From the IMG/VR virus record IMGVR_UViG_3300042562_002114, positions 1-34,225 of that record: 34,225 nt of DNA, one strand, 5' to 3'. The notes below the pieces were generated by a model. It had not been told where the DNA came from, ran no database searches, and was given only the letters and a program-made list of their open reading frames with translations. Every line of letters begins with the position of its first letter. Positions within the stretch are counted from its first letter, which is position 1. Below, in pieces: positions 22,087-29,372 of the stretch. The DNA is from a virus. The position numbers and the translations under genes are program-made.

Positions 22087-23682
22087 TTACTCTTGCGATC
22101 CAGCCTGGTTCGACCTGTACTTTTGTATTGCTTCTGCTGCCTGTCCAAACTGCAATCCCCGAGCCTTTTCAGGCTTCATCCCCAGTGAAATGAGGTAGTT
22201 CAACTGTTTGATCGAACACAACCCTGAGTTTCGTCTGTCAATGATCTGGCCGATCAACTGCGAAGCCTGACGTTTCGTCATGTTGTTGACATCTGCCATT
22301 CCAGACTTGTTCAGGAAATCCTTCTGCGAGGGAGTCGCAAGCTCCCCGAATCGATTGGCGTTGGTTAGCATGGCTCGGGATACACCCAAAGAAGCCGCAA
22401 GCTCAAATGGATTGATCTCGACCCGCCGATAACTCATGTCCAGCCTGGCAACCGGAACCTTGATCTCCTGTCGTTGTTTACGTTCCGTCTTGGCTCGCTC
22501 CACGGCTTGCCACAGATCAACACCCTCTCCGACCAACTCCTCAGCACGCTTGGAATCAACCTCCTCACAATCTGTCAACGAGCTTGGCCCAATTAGGTCC
22601 ATGTCTGTCGTGTGTGAGAAATCCAGAATCAAACAGTCCGATTTCCCCTTGCAAAGCCTTGTCCCTCGACCCACCATCTGGGCATAAGCGATCCGGCTTC
22701 GAGTCGGCTTTAGAACAACACAGTCTGTAGGCTTGTCGTCAAACCCCTCGGTAAGGATCTGGCAGTTGACAAGGATCTTTGTGAGTCCGTTTTTGTAACG
22801 CTGTATCGTGCTGTCGCGGTCAGGCTTATCGCCGGAAACCCAGTCGCTGGAATGTCCCAGTTGCTTTAAGGCATCAGCCATGGCGATAGACGAGCCAACA
22901 TCAGGCATGAAGACAATGATCTTCTTTCGGTCCTCAATCTCTTTGCTGATCGCGTTCGCTAATAGCTCGATGGCTGGCTGGATCTTACGACCAAGATCTC
23001 CCTGAGCGAAGTCGCCATTCTTGCCCGTTGTTTTGCACCCCCTCAGGTCAACCCCCAAAGAACACCGGACAAACTTGACGGGTGACAGAAATGGGCCAGC
23101 AGGATCATGGATCGCGTCATAAAGCGAGTAGCTGTAGACAACTTCCTCGAAACGCTTCAGACTCTGTCCATCAGGCCGATCAATCGTTGCAGTGACCCCA
23201 ACAAGTTTTGAGTCAGGGAAGTGGTCGTAAACGGATGAGTATGTTTTATTGGATTCTCCTGCGTGATGGACTTCGTCCGTAATGATCAACTGGAAATCGC
23301 CTGGCTGATACCGCTTGCATCGCTTGGTCATTGACTGAATGGTTGTGCAAACCACATGCGGATCGCCCAGGGCAAACCCGTGATGGGAACCCTGCTCACG
23401 ACCCACCATCAGTCCGCACAGTTCAAACGTGTCAATCGCTTGTTTTACAAGTTCCGTTCTGTGGACTGCGAACAAGGCTCGAGAGATAAACCCCTCCTCA
23501 ATCAACTGACGAATCAGAATACCTACGGTTACGGTCTTTCCCGTTCCGGTCGCCATCTGGAGAATTCCAGCCTTATGATCGTCCTCGTAAACCCATGACC
23601 TAATCTTATCAATCGCCTCATCCTGATACGGATAAGTTGAAAACTCGCAATCCATTAACGCAGAATAGGTTAGCTCACGCAT
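22087..23682 (-). CDS. SF2 DEAD/DEAH-type helicase
   Basis: ATG 23682 (8-nt overlap with the previous stop, GGGGGAC upstream) gives 531 residues. Superfamily 2 motifs in order: Q-motif-like YPYQDEA, Walker A MATGTGKT (43-50), DEVH (136-139), GVTAT (162-166), VNCQILTEGFD (305-315) and motif VI QMVGRGTR (335-342). The C-terminal region has the phage-helicase extension SQKDFLNKSGM, then TKRQASQLIGQII and IKQLNYLISLGM. It unwinds DNA in the phage replication/recombination module along with the prim-pol protein. Confidence 0.92.
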   Translation of the reverse strand: MRELTYSALMDCEFSTYPYQDEAIDKIRSWVYEDDHKAGILQMATGTGKTVTVGILIRQLIEEGFISRALFAVHRTELVKQAIDTFELCGLMVGREQGSHHGFALGDPHVVCTTIQSMTKRCKRYQPGDFQLIITDEVHHAGESNKTYSSVYDHFPDSKLVGVTATIDRPDGQSLKRFEEVVYSYSLYDAIHDPAGPFLSPVKFVRCSLGVDLRGCKTTGKNGDFAQGDLGRKIQPAIELLANAISKEIEDRKKIIVFMPDVGSSIAMADALKQLGHSSDWVSGDKPDRDSTIQRYKNGLTKILVNCQILTEGFDDKPTDCVVLKPTRSRIAYAQMVGRGTRLCKGKSDCLILDFSHTTDMDLIGPSSLTDCEEVDSKRAEELVGEGVDLWQAVERAKTERKQRQEIKVPVARLDMSYRRVEINPFELAASLGVSRAMLTNANRFGELATPSQKDFLNKSGMADVNNMTKRQASQLIGQIIDRRNSGLCSIKQLNYLISLGMKPEKARGLQFGQAAEAIQKYRSNQAGSQE

Positions 23683-24088
23683 AATACCCATGTCCCCCGC
23701 ATCCATTGCAATGAGCAATCATGGGATCTTCGCCTGTTCCGTTGCAGATTCCGCACACTCTCCAGTTCTTGGGCGACCTGATAATAGGGCGTTGCAATCT
23801 GGATAGTAGTGGACCAGGCGTATCGCCTTCGGCATTGAGCAAACAGACCTGAGCCATGTTTAGAAGTTCATTGGCTACCTTATGTAGATATAACCATGCG
23901 TTCATGTCACGGGCAAGAGCAGACCTTTTAGGCTTGGCTAATCGCTCGTAAATGTACTCGTATTGCCGCTCATCATCATCCTTGTGAGGCTCAAAAGCCT
24001 CTCGAATCACGCTGACTTTTAACTCTGTCTCAGGCACAGCCTTTTCAGCGTCCGAAAAAGCATCCCTGATTTTTTGATCTGCGGTCAT
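23675..24088 (-). CDS. Early protein with DnaJ-like zinc finger
   Basis: ATG 24088 with CAGGAGG at ideal spacing gives 137 residues. Mostly helical, charged N-terminal part, and a C-terminal CxxCxGxG pair (VCGICNGTGED ... HCNGCGGHGYY) like the zinc module of DnaJ proteins. Could help assemble replication proteins, or bind nucleic acid. Overlaps the helicase start by 8 nt. Its leader carries a GCCC/GGGC hairpin with a GGAU loop. Confidence 0.7.
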   Translation of the reverse strand: MTADQKIRDAFSDAEKAVPETELKVSVIREAFEPHKDDDERQYEYIYERLAKPKRSALARDMNAWLYLHKVANELLNMAQVCLLNAEGDTPGPLLSRLQRPIIRSPKNWRVCGICNGTGEDPMIAHCNGCGGHGYYA

Positions 24089-24109
24089 GGTTCTGCCTCC
24101 TGAAAAGTT

Positions 24110-24124
24110 GCCCATCCATAGGGC
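24110..24124 (-). promoter_or_regulatory. Leader hairpin with ANGGAU loop (motif copy 2), possible CsrA site
   Basis: On the minus strand GCCC-TATGGAT-GGGC, followed by AACTTTT and then the CAGGAGG ribosome binding site of the 24088 gene. The loop ATGGAT fits the CsrA-type target core (ANGGA in a hairpin loop) and the ribosome binding site has a second GGA about 17 nt further on. A weak attenuator is the alternative reading. Confidence 0.45.
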
Positions 24125-24140
24125 GTTCCCACCAACATCA

Positions 24141-24815
24141 TTAGAAGCCAAACGTCATAGCCACATTAGGATCTTTTGCAGGGGCTGGAGGTGCGGGTGC
24201 TGGTGGAGGTGGAGTGAAGTCCACTTCTGACCCCTTGACCTGTTGACCCATGGCAAACGCTGGCTGGCTTAAATTGCCGCCCGTCTTCCGCTTGAACTCC
24301 TTGGACTGCATTGCAATCCGAGCCAGCCACTCAGGCAGAGAAGCCGTTTGGTCCTCGTCAACGCACCATGAGTACTCTGCAACCTGTGAATTGAAAGTGC
24401 TGGTCGTTGGGAAAACACGGGAGATATTGGAGTAAGTCTCTCCATTCTTTTTGCTTACTGAGTGGGTGAACACGACAGAAACAAATCTGCCGACAATCGT
24501 TTCGATTTTGAATTCACCAGCCTCTGTGTTGTTTAATGGTTTGGCAATCACGTTTTCAACCAGCTGTCGCAGCTTGGATGTAGCGTACATCGACGCACCA
24601 TAATCCATCCACTTCGTCACTGGCCGACCACCTGTCGTTTCTGGAGGAAACTCAAACCCAACCTTGATGGTGCGGGACTCTTTCGTGATCCCCTCGAAGG
24701 TTTTCGGGTGCGAGCCAACGTCAACGACTGCAAAGATTTTGCCCAGATGAGTTCCTTCGGGCATAATGTGTCGAGCTTTTTCGTCAGACTTCGTATAGTC
24801 AGATGCGTAATTCAT
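24141..24815 (-). CDS. Probable single-stranded DNA-binding phage protein
   Basis: 224 residues from ATG 24815 (TGATG overlap with the primase stop). N-terminal domain with PEGTHLGKIFAVVDVG, SRTIKVGFEFP and VGRFVSVVFTHSVSK strands looks like an OB-type barrel. It is followed by a flexible Pro/Ala-rich linker (TPPPPAPAPPAPA) and a hydrophobic tip (AMTFGF), the layout of SSB proteins, though the tip is not acidic. Genes of this type recur beside phage primases and exonucleases. Could be an annealase partner for the YqaJ exonuclease. Confidence 0.6.
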   Translation of the reverse strand: MNYASDYTKSDEKARHIMPEGTHLGKIFAVVDVGSHPKTFEGITKESRTIKVGFEFPPETTGGRPVTKWMDYGASMYATSKLRQLVENVIAKPLNNTEAGEFKIETIVGRFVSVVFTHSVSKKNGETYSNISRVFPTTSTFNSQVAEYSWCVDEDQTASLPEWLARIAMQSKEFKRKTGGNLSQPAFAMGQQVKGSEVDFTPPPPAPAPPAPAKDPNVAMTFGF

Positions 24816-25669
24816 CAAATCCCTCTTATCGCCGCAACTGCGGCTTCAATCGAGTCAAATGCGTGAAGTGCAACCAATGCACCCCAGAAATCCATAGAAC
24901 CAACACTAGTCCAGACTACCGATCCATCAACTCGCACAGAGGCACTGGGCCGACTATCATGCGGGTCACCTGGTCGATAGCATGGAATCCATCCAGCCTG
25001 ATTGGGCCTTCCGGCCAGTCTCAAGCCATAACTCTGCAAGATAGAGAGTTTTTCAGGTATCTCATCGGATGGGCAAAGAGAACGAGACGCAGAAAATGTC
25101 AATGATCCTGTAAAAGGTTGCTTCTTCTGAGTCGTTTTGTCTTCGATTTCACTGAGCAACCACTGCGGCGCGATGCCACATTTGCCCGTGAGCGGGTTGA
25201 CTGAACCCGTCCATTTGTACATTTTCCCAGAGCCGTACTGAGTAGGAGGGCAGGAAGCAAGCCTTCTGTCACCAAGGACGAGGATTTCTTCGTGTTTGCC
25301 AGTTCCTTGCCACAGACGCACGTTGGGGATTGGTCGGGAGTACCAGTGAGGTAATCTGAGCCAGATGTGCAAACCACCCCCGCCAGTACTAACTTGCCAA
25401 GTTCGCGGTAAAGACGGTCGAGTTTGAAAGAATTCACGGATCATATCCTGCGGACCATCCAGGTCCAGTACGAGTAAACGTGACGCCAGCCCTGGCAATG
25501 CAGCAATATTCTTAGGTGATAAATCTTTCATGGCCGACAGTGGAAAACCGCTCCAATATTGGGACGTTTGAATCAATGGCATTTTTTGTTCAGAAGACAT
25601 GGGAACCGTATTGATCCCATGGTTCTTAAGAACTTTTATCCATTCGAGAGTGAGGGAGTTTTTTCCCAC
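24815..25669 (-). CDS. Bifunctional primase/polymerase (prim-pol) domain protein
   Basis: GTG 25669 (GGGGCG 8 nt upstream) gives 284 residues; TTG 25687 is possible. Prim-pol N-terminal domain: KVLKNHGINTVPM, metal motif VLDLDG (Asp69, Asp71), STGGGGLHIWLR with His101, and RRLASCPPTQYGSGKMYKW. The C-terminal part (about 225-275) has the spacing of a CHC2-type zinc ribbon (GWIPCYRPGDPHDSRPSASV, WTSVGSMDFWGAL), but most metal ligands are missing. Makes primers at the phage origin. Start overlaps csrA by 44 nt. Confidence 0.8.
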   Translation of the reverse strand: MGKNSLTLEWIKVLKNHGINTVPMSSEQKMPLIQTSQYWSGFPLSAMKDLSPKNIAALPGLASRLLVLDLDGPQDMIREFFQTRPSLPRTWQVSTGGGGLHIWLRLPHWYSRPIPNVRLWQGTGKHEEILVLGDRRLASCPPTQYGSGKMYKWTGSVNPLTGKCGIAPQWLLSEIEDKTTQKKQPFTGSLTFSASRSLCPSDEIPEKLSILQSYGLRLAGRPNQAGWIPCYRPGDPHDSRPSASVRVDGSVVWTSVGSMDFWGALVALHAFDSIEAAVAAIRGI

Positions 25670-25844
25670 AATTTGGTCGCCCCACAATTTCAGAACGGGC
25701 CACCTGAACGTCTAATTCTGCTTCGATGCCAACCCGAATCTTATTCAAGCCGCACCTTTCCACGTAGTAGACTTTAGCTAAAAGCCTTCCGTCTGCACCG
25801 AAGAATTCGATTGATTCACCTGGATTCCGAGTCAATACAAGCAT
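25626..25844 (-). CDS. csrA: CsrA/RsmA-family translational regulator
   Basis: 72 residues, ATG with the ribosome binding site AGGAGG. CsrA binds GGA motifs in mRNA leaders as a dimer and blocks or aids translation. The match is strong: MLVLTRNPGESIEF (Arg6), KIRVGIEAELDVQVARSEI (Arg50), the two RNA-contacting ends of the family. The insertion FFGADGRLLAK lengthens an early loop, and the tail (about 15 residues past the usual end) is extra. It lies within the early operon, overlapping the prim-pol gene. A phage copy could reprogramme host or phage mRNAs. Confidence 0.92.
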   Translation of the reverse strand: MLVLTRNPGESIEFFGADGRLLAKVYYVERCGLNKIRVGIEAELDVQVARSEIVGRPNCGKKLPHSRMDKSS

Positions 25845-25847
25845 GGT

Positions 25848-25862
25848 TGATCCTCCTGATCA
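25848..25862 (-). promoter_or_regulatory. csrA leader hairpin containing its ribosome binding site
   Basis: On the minus strand TGATC-AGGAG-GATCA: perfect 5-bp arms with the AGGAG ribosome binding site in the loop, three bases before the csrA ATG. GGA displayed in a loop over a ribosome binding site is the classic autoregulatory arrangement of CsrA. Confidence 0.55.
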
Positions 25863-25869
25863 GTTCTTA

Positions 25870-26373
25870 TCAGACAACAGGTTGTTGAGTAAGTCGTTCC
25901 GTCATGACCAATGGACCCACGCGACCAGCATCCCACAAGTCGGCAAGAGCTTTACCCTGCTTCTGGAAATCCGTTTCCGAGCCATCGACAAAGCATTTGT
26001 ACCAGTGCTTGACAAGCCCTTGTGGAGCAACAGCCAGTTCCTGAGACTTAGCCAGCAAGAAATCCCTGAAAGGTTTTTCAGGTTTGATCACGGTTGGCTC
26101 TGAAGCGGCCTGTTCAATCAGATTCTGCTTAACCTGTGGGGCAACAGGGGCGTTATCTCGACCAATTTCTTCGGCGATCTGTTGATCCACAGCTTTTTGT
26201 ACACGGTCATAAATGTTCCCCAATAGCTCAGGGAAACGCTCGTCCGTAACCATCCCCAGATCAACCGACATTTCGATTTGGCAATTTGCTTCGTAAGAGC
26301 TAAACTGTGGCCTACCAACCTTTTTGGCAATCCCAGCACGCACCAAAACAACTGCCTGATTTTTTAAATCCAT
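25870..26373 (-). CDS. Hypothetical first gene of the early operon
   Basis: 167 residues, ATG with GGAGTCC upstream. N-terminal part with RPQFSSYEANCQIEMSV strands and a long helix (FPELLGNIYDRVQKAVDQQI). The C-terminal half is helical and charged. No family recognised with confidence. Being first after the operator region, and ahead of csrA and primase, it may be a DNA-binding or replication protein. Confidence 0.6.
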   Translation of the reverse strand: MDLKNQAVVLVRAGIAKKVGRPQFSSYEANCQIEMSVDLGMVTDERFPELLGNIYDRVQKAVDQQIAEEIGRDNAPVAPQVKQNLIEQAASEPTVIKPEKPFRDFLLAKSQELAVAPQGLVKHWYKCFVDGSETDFQKQGKALADLWDAGRVGPLVMTERLTQQPVV

Positions 26374-26426
26374 TACTGGACTCCGTTGTTAAGACCTCTT
26401 GTCATCCCCCAGTTGGGATAGTGAAG

Positions 26427-26453
26427 ATTATCGGTCTACGCAGAACTTGTCAA
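26427..26453 (-). promoter_or_regulatory. Candidate promoter of the leftward early operon
   Basis: On the minus strand TTGACA (26448-26453) and GATAAT (26427-26432), 15-bp spacer. The consensus -35 and a 5/6 -10 fit, though the spacer is short. Transcription would start about 45 bases upstream of the 26373 ATG. Confidence 0.45.
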
Positions 26454-26616
26454 TAACATTCCAGAAAAAATTTTCGGTATTCTCGAAAACAGCTTAAAAC
26501 AAGCAGGATATCGTGGAACCGAAAATATCCATTCATCGAACCTCTGACAAAAATATTCTTGTAAGGCTAGGGGTCAACGCCGAGATGTCCAGGAAAAAAT
26601 TTTTTAGACTTTCTTG

Positions 26617-26645
26617 TTGACAACGGTCATAGATTTGGCTACTAT
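26617..26645 (+). promoter_or_regulatory. Strong sigma70-like promoter of the regulator gene
   Basis: TTGACA (26617-26622), 17-bp spacer, TACTAT (26640-26645). Start of transcription would be about 26652, leaving a leader of about 58 nt to the ATG at 26710. The best -35/spacer combination seen in the window. Confidence 0.65.
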
Positions 26646-26709
26646 TTGATTGACGCAAACGAATGGCGTCTTTACTAGGTGTGTCTCCAAAGGGAAGGGT
26701 CGTATAGAT

Positions 26710-26967
26710 ATGGCTACTTTAAGTTCTGGACCTCGCGTAAATGCTCGTTCAACCCCTCGTATCCACGAAGGGATCAAAAAGAACTGCATTGAATTATCTG
26801 AGCGAGGATTGGTTTTTGAAGGTCGGCAAGTTTCAGCTGAATCCCTCGTCTCGGCTCTACTCAAATGTTACCTGGATCTGACAATCGACGAGCAAGTTCA
26901 AATGATGAGACCAGCCCTCAAAGAACTCGAACGAGAACTTGAAGAAATGGATCAAGATTTTTCTTGA
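26710..26967 (+). CDS. Small ribbon-helix-helix-like DNA-binding protein, candidate repressor
   Basis: 85 residues, ATG after AAGGGAAGGG. Basic N-terminus (GPRVNARSTPRI), then a strand-helix-helix pattern (HEGIKKNCIELSERG, VSAESLVSALLKCYLDL) like RHH/CopG-type proteins, and an acidic coiled tail (ELERELEEMDQDF). It lies alone after a strong promoter, divergent from the early operon and upstream of integrase: the position of a lysogeny repressor or excision control gene. No close family identified. Confidence 0.55.
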   Translation: MATLSSGPRVNARSTPRIHEGIKKNCIELSERGLVFEGRQVSAESLVSALLKCYLDLTIDEQVQMMRPALKELERELEEMDQDFS

Positions 26968-27002
26968 CAGTCAGGTGGTCAAAGCCGTAATTTCACTCTT
27001 GT

Positions 27003-27023
27003 CCCGTCGAGCTGTTCGGCGGG
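27003..27023 (+). terminator. Hairpin after the regulator gene
   Basis: CCCGTCGA-GCTGT-TTCGGCGGG: 8-bp stem (one G-T pair) 36 nt after the regulator stop. No T tract follows, so its terminator role is unproven. Confidence 0.4.
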
Positions 27024-27153
27024 AATTCCAACGACCCAGATTTGTCCAATACGTTCCAGGCACTTGACTGACGCTCAGGTTGTGTCCCCACAGAGCCTTA
27101 TCCTTCAGCCAAGTTTGTTCATCTTACTTTGAGATAACAAATGCTGACACTGG

Positions 27154-28206
27154 ATGAAAGCGTATTGGCAGAGAATGCGAGCAATTCCTATGGACGGACG
27201 TAACGAACCATTCTATCGTAAATCGCGTAAAGCATGGTACTTGCAAGTAGGTAAACGTCAGATAAAGCTGGCAGAAAGCAAGGCAGAAGCCTGGGCTAAA
27301 TGGCACTCGTTGATGGCGGGTGTACCGACTCGGGAAGGCTCAAAAACCACCGTTAAATCAATGTGTGAGGCCTTTATTTCTGACATCAAAACGAGTCGAT
27401 CTGAGAGAACATGGCAGTGGTACGAGGGGTATACCAAGAAGTTAATCCAGTACGTGAAAGGAGATACGACGGCAGAAAGTGTCAGTATGAGCGAAATATC
27501 TCTCATGATATCGACCCAGCGAACGTGGAAGGCTAACTCACGACGAGGCTTTGCCATAGCCATCAAGCGAATATTCAGCTGGGCGAAAAAGAACAGACTG
27601 ATCGAGATCAACCCTATTGAGTACCTCGAGAAGTGTCCACCGGAATCACGGGAAGAGTATGTCACTCCTGAGCAGTGGAACTACATCGAGTCAAGCACGC
27701 CTGATTCCCCGCTGAAGGACTTATTGATTCTGGCATGGGATACGGGCATGAGACCTCAGGAACTCGTCAGGATCGAAGCCAGGCACTTCCGTAAGGATGA
27801 TCGCATAGTTGTCTTTCCTGCCGCCGAGGCAAAGGGTAAGAGGCATCCCAGGGTCGTCTACATCGCAAGTGACAGGGCAGTTCGGATACTTGACAGTTAT
27901 GCTCAGAAGAAGCCTGAAGGCCCAGTTCTGGTCAACTCTCGGGGTCTGCCTTGGGACAGGTTCTCTGTCAGAAAGGGTTTGGGTCGCCTGAACGAGAAGC
28001 ATGGCATCAAGATCCACTTGGGAGCATTCCGTAAAGGTTACTGTACACAGGCTCTGCAAAACGGAGTTGATCCCGTGACATTGGCGAAGCTGATGGGCCA
28101 CAGGGATGTGACGATGATCATGAAGGTCTACTCGCAGGTCCACCAAGACAAGGAGTACATGGCCGAGTCGGCGATGAAGGCGAAGGGGCTGGCTAAACCA
28201 AGTTGA
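27154..28206 (+). CDS. Tyrosine integrase
   Basis: 350 residues (from ATG 27154; ATG 27190 also possible, no clear ribosome binding site). N-terminal arm/core DNA-binding domain, then the catalytic domain with Arg200 (TGMRPQEL), Lys227/229 (EAKGKRHPR), box II GAFRKGY with Arg293, LMGHRD with His316 and nucleophile Tyr326 (MKVYSQV). The first His of box II is replaced by Gly290. Catalyses integration/excision at att sites. The inverted-repeat region just downstream is the likely attP region. Confidence 0.9.
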   Translation: MKAYWQRMRAIPMDGRNEPFYRKSRKAWYLQVGKRQIKLAESKAEAWAKWHSLMAGVPTREGSKTTVKSMCEAFISDIKTSRSERTWQWYEGYTKKLIQYVKGDTTAESVSMSEISLMISTQRTWKANSRRGFAIAIKRIFSWAKKNRLIEINPIEYLEKCPPESREEYVTPEQWNYIESSTPDSPLKDLLILAWDTGMRPQELVRIEARHFRKDDRIVVFPAAEAKGKRHPRVVYIASDRAVRILDSYAQKKPEGPVLVNSRGLPWDRFSVRKGLGRLNEKHGIKIHLGAFRKGYCTQALQNGVDPVTLAKLMGHRDVTMIMKVYSQVHQDKEYMAESAMKAKGLAKPS

Positions 28207-28267
28207 CCCATGTCAGGACGCGAGTTCGCGTAAACAAGGTAAAACATTCAGGTAAAAGGGTTTACGG

Positions 28268-28319
28268 CAAAAGTGCGAGAGATTTTGAAAAATATTTCAA
28301 AAATTTTTTCGCACTTTTG
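28268..28319. repeat. Nested inverted repeat downstream of integrase, candidate attP/operator
   Basis: Outer arms CAAAAGTGCGA (28268-28278) and TCGCACTTTTG (28309-28319) are a perfect 11-bp inverted repeat; inside it TTTTGAAA-AATA-TTTCAAAA (28283-28302) is another perfect 8-bp one. A very AT-rich cruciform. As RNA it would be a hairpin after int and may also terminate transcription. The 348 bp from 28207 to 28554 carry this, the C14 tract and a promoter, but no convincing gene. Confidence 0.55.
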
Positions 28320-28404
28320 TCCAAAAATCTCCTCTATACTCGCTATAAGTGTTGGAGGGTGTGTGGTGTGCGAATCAAGTGTACTAAAGCGTGCAGATTG
28401 CCTA

Positions 28405-28418
28405 CCCCCCCCCCCCCC
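28405..28418 (+). repeat. C14 homopolymer tract
   Basis: Fourteen consecutive C, 13 bases upstream of the -35 of a promoter-like sequence at 28432. Tract length variation could alter promoter activity (phase variation), or the run may be an assembly weak point. Confidence 0.9.
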
Positions 28419-28431
28419 AATATTTTACCTC

Positions 28432-28460
28432 TTGACTAGTGTCTTGATGTTCAGTAGTAT
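28432..28460 (+). promoter_or_regulatory. Sigma70-like promoter
   Basis: TTGACT (28432-28437), 17-bp spacer, TAGTAT (28455-28460). Predicts a leader of about 90 nt to the ATG at 28555. Confidence 0.5.
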
Positions 28461-28554
28461 ACATCCGCGCAGACCAAGCTGTTTCATTCACGATGAATGT
28501 TGGCTCGATTTGGCGATACCTATTTGCACCTTCGACTGGATAGAAAGTGTTTGC

Positions 28555-28902
28555 ATGTCTACTTTGACATTCGGTATGGGCCTGGAAATTGTTAACGAAT
28601 CTCATGTTGTTGCGACTTGGTCGAACTGGAGAGGGGGTGAACCTTGCCCCAAGGATTTTGCTCTGGCTCTGGTGGGCAACTTTGCTGATGACTCTCTGCC
28701 TTGTGCTTGGATAAAGAACTACTTAAGATCTCCTGGTGAAGTCGCTTACGGTGATGGGAACTGGCTGATACCGACTTCGGATGGAAGATTGATGCACATG
28801 GATGGATCTTTGAGCGACGAGACCGAGTATGGACCTGTGAGCCTCACAGAAGCCGTACTTGACATGATCGCTCTAATCCGTAACCCAGTACTGGCTGCGT
28901 GA
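28555..28902 (+). CDS. Hypothetical protein (post-integrase cargo gene)
   Basis: 115 residues from ATG 28555; the frame is open further upstream (ATG 28447) but through sequence that includes the promoter. Trp/Gly/Asp-rich, beta-like (VVATWSNWRGGEPCPKD, YGDGNWLIPTSDGRLMHMDG), ending in a helix (LTEAVLDMIALIRN). No motif recognised. It lies between att-like repeats and a second RHH-like gene, a spot where phages often carry lysogenic-conversion or immunity genes. Confidence 0.5.
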   Translation: MSTLTFGMGLEIVNESHVVATWSNWRGGEPCPKDFALALVGNFADDSLPCAWIKNYLRSPGEVAYGDGNWLIPTSDGRLMHMDGSLSDETEYGPVSLTEAVLDMIALIRNPVLAA

Positions 28903-28958
28903 TTGACTTCAACGGACTGGTTTGTGAGAATGGATTCTCATCTCTAAGGGATAGAAAC

Positions 28959-29372
28959 ATGACTCAGAAGCCAGAGAAGAAGAAGTACAAGACAAACAAT
29001 CGCCCAACAGGTAGGAGGTCTGCCTCGCGGCGGGCCTCTATTGTTATGCCGGAAGCTCTTTGGGCAAAGCTCAAGCAGATTAGCCTGGATGGTCGTACAA
29101 CGATCAACGATGTGATTGTTTCGGCCATGACTGAGAAGTATGGAACAGCTACGGAATCGGAGATCAAAAAACTTATCCCAGGCTCGAAAGCAATCGCTAT
29201 CCCGAGCGTTCAGAATGTGCCTCTGCGACCGTGGGAAAATTGCGTCATCAACACGCATGCCATGGACATGCCCACAGAAACAGAAAAGGCCAACCCTGTT
29301 AAGGGTCAGCCCAAAGCAATGGATATTTTTCGGAAGGCCTTCAAAATCAAATCAGGAAATTCGAGCAGATAA
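28959..29372 (+). CDS. Ribbon-helix-helix-like DNA-binding protein
   Basis: ATG 28959 with AAGGG upstream gives 137 residues (a GTG at 28899 overlaps the previous stop). Strongly basic N-terminus (KPEKKKYKTNNRPTGRR), then the RHH pattern RASIVMPEALWAKLKQISLDG and TTINDVIVSAMTEKYG. C-terminal about 60 residues are unassigned. Candidate regulator. Its end overlaps the convergent yqaJ gene end by 21 nt. Confidence 0.6.
   Translation: MTQKPEKKKYKTNNRPTGRRSASRRASIVMPEALWAKLKQISLDGRTTINDVIVSAMTEKYGTATESEIKKLIPGSKAIAIPSVQNVPLRPWENCVINTHAMDMPTETEKANPVKGQPKAMDIFRKAFKIKSGNSSR

Larger units (their letters stand above)
26374..26709. promoter_or_regulatory. Divergent control region with inverted repeats
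   Basis: The 336 bp between the leftward early operon and the rightward regulator gene have no gene. It is AT-rich, with inverted repeats TTTTCGGT (26471-26478)/ACCGAAAA (26518-26525) and GGATAT (26506-26511)/ATATCC (26525-26530), and promoters facing both ways. This is the layout of a lysogeny switch/operator region. A replication origin is also possible. Confidence 0.5.

Noticed and set aside
23675-23720. A fourth ATGGAT site (GCA-ATGGA-TGC on the minus strand) before the helicase
   Set aside because: Only a 3-bp stem and inside coding sequence of the zinc-finger gene; too weak to count with the other three.
26964-26995. TTGACA after the regulator gene
   Set aside because: No acceptable -10 at 16-18 bp; not called as an integrase promoter.
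28203-28554. Plus-strand frames from 28203 and 28273 across the att-like region
   Set aside because: They read through the inverted repeats, C14 tract and a promoter and have no ribosome binding sites; only the part after 28555 looks like a gene.
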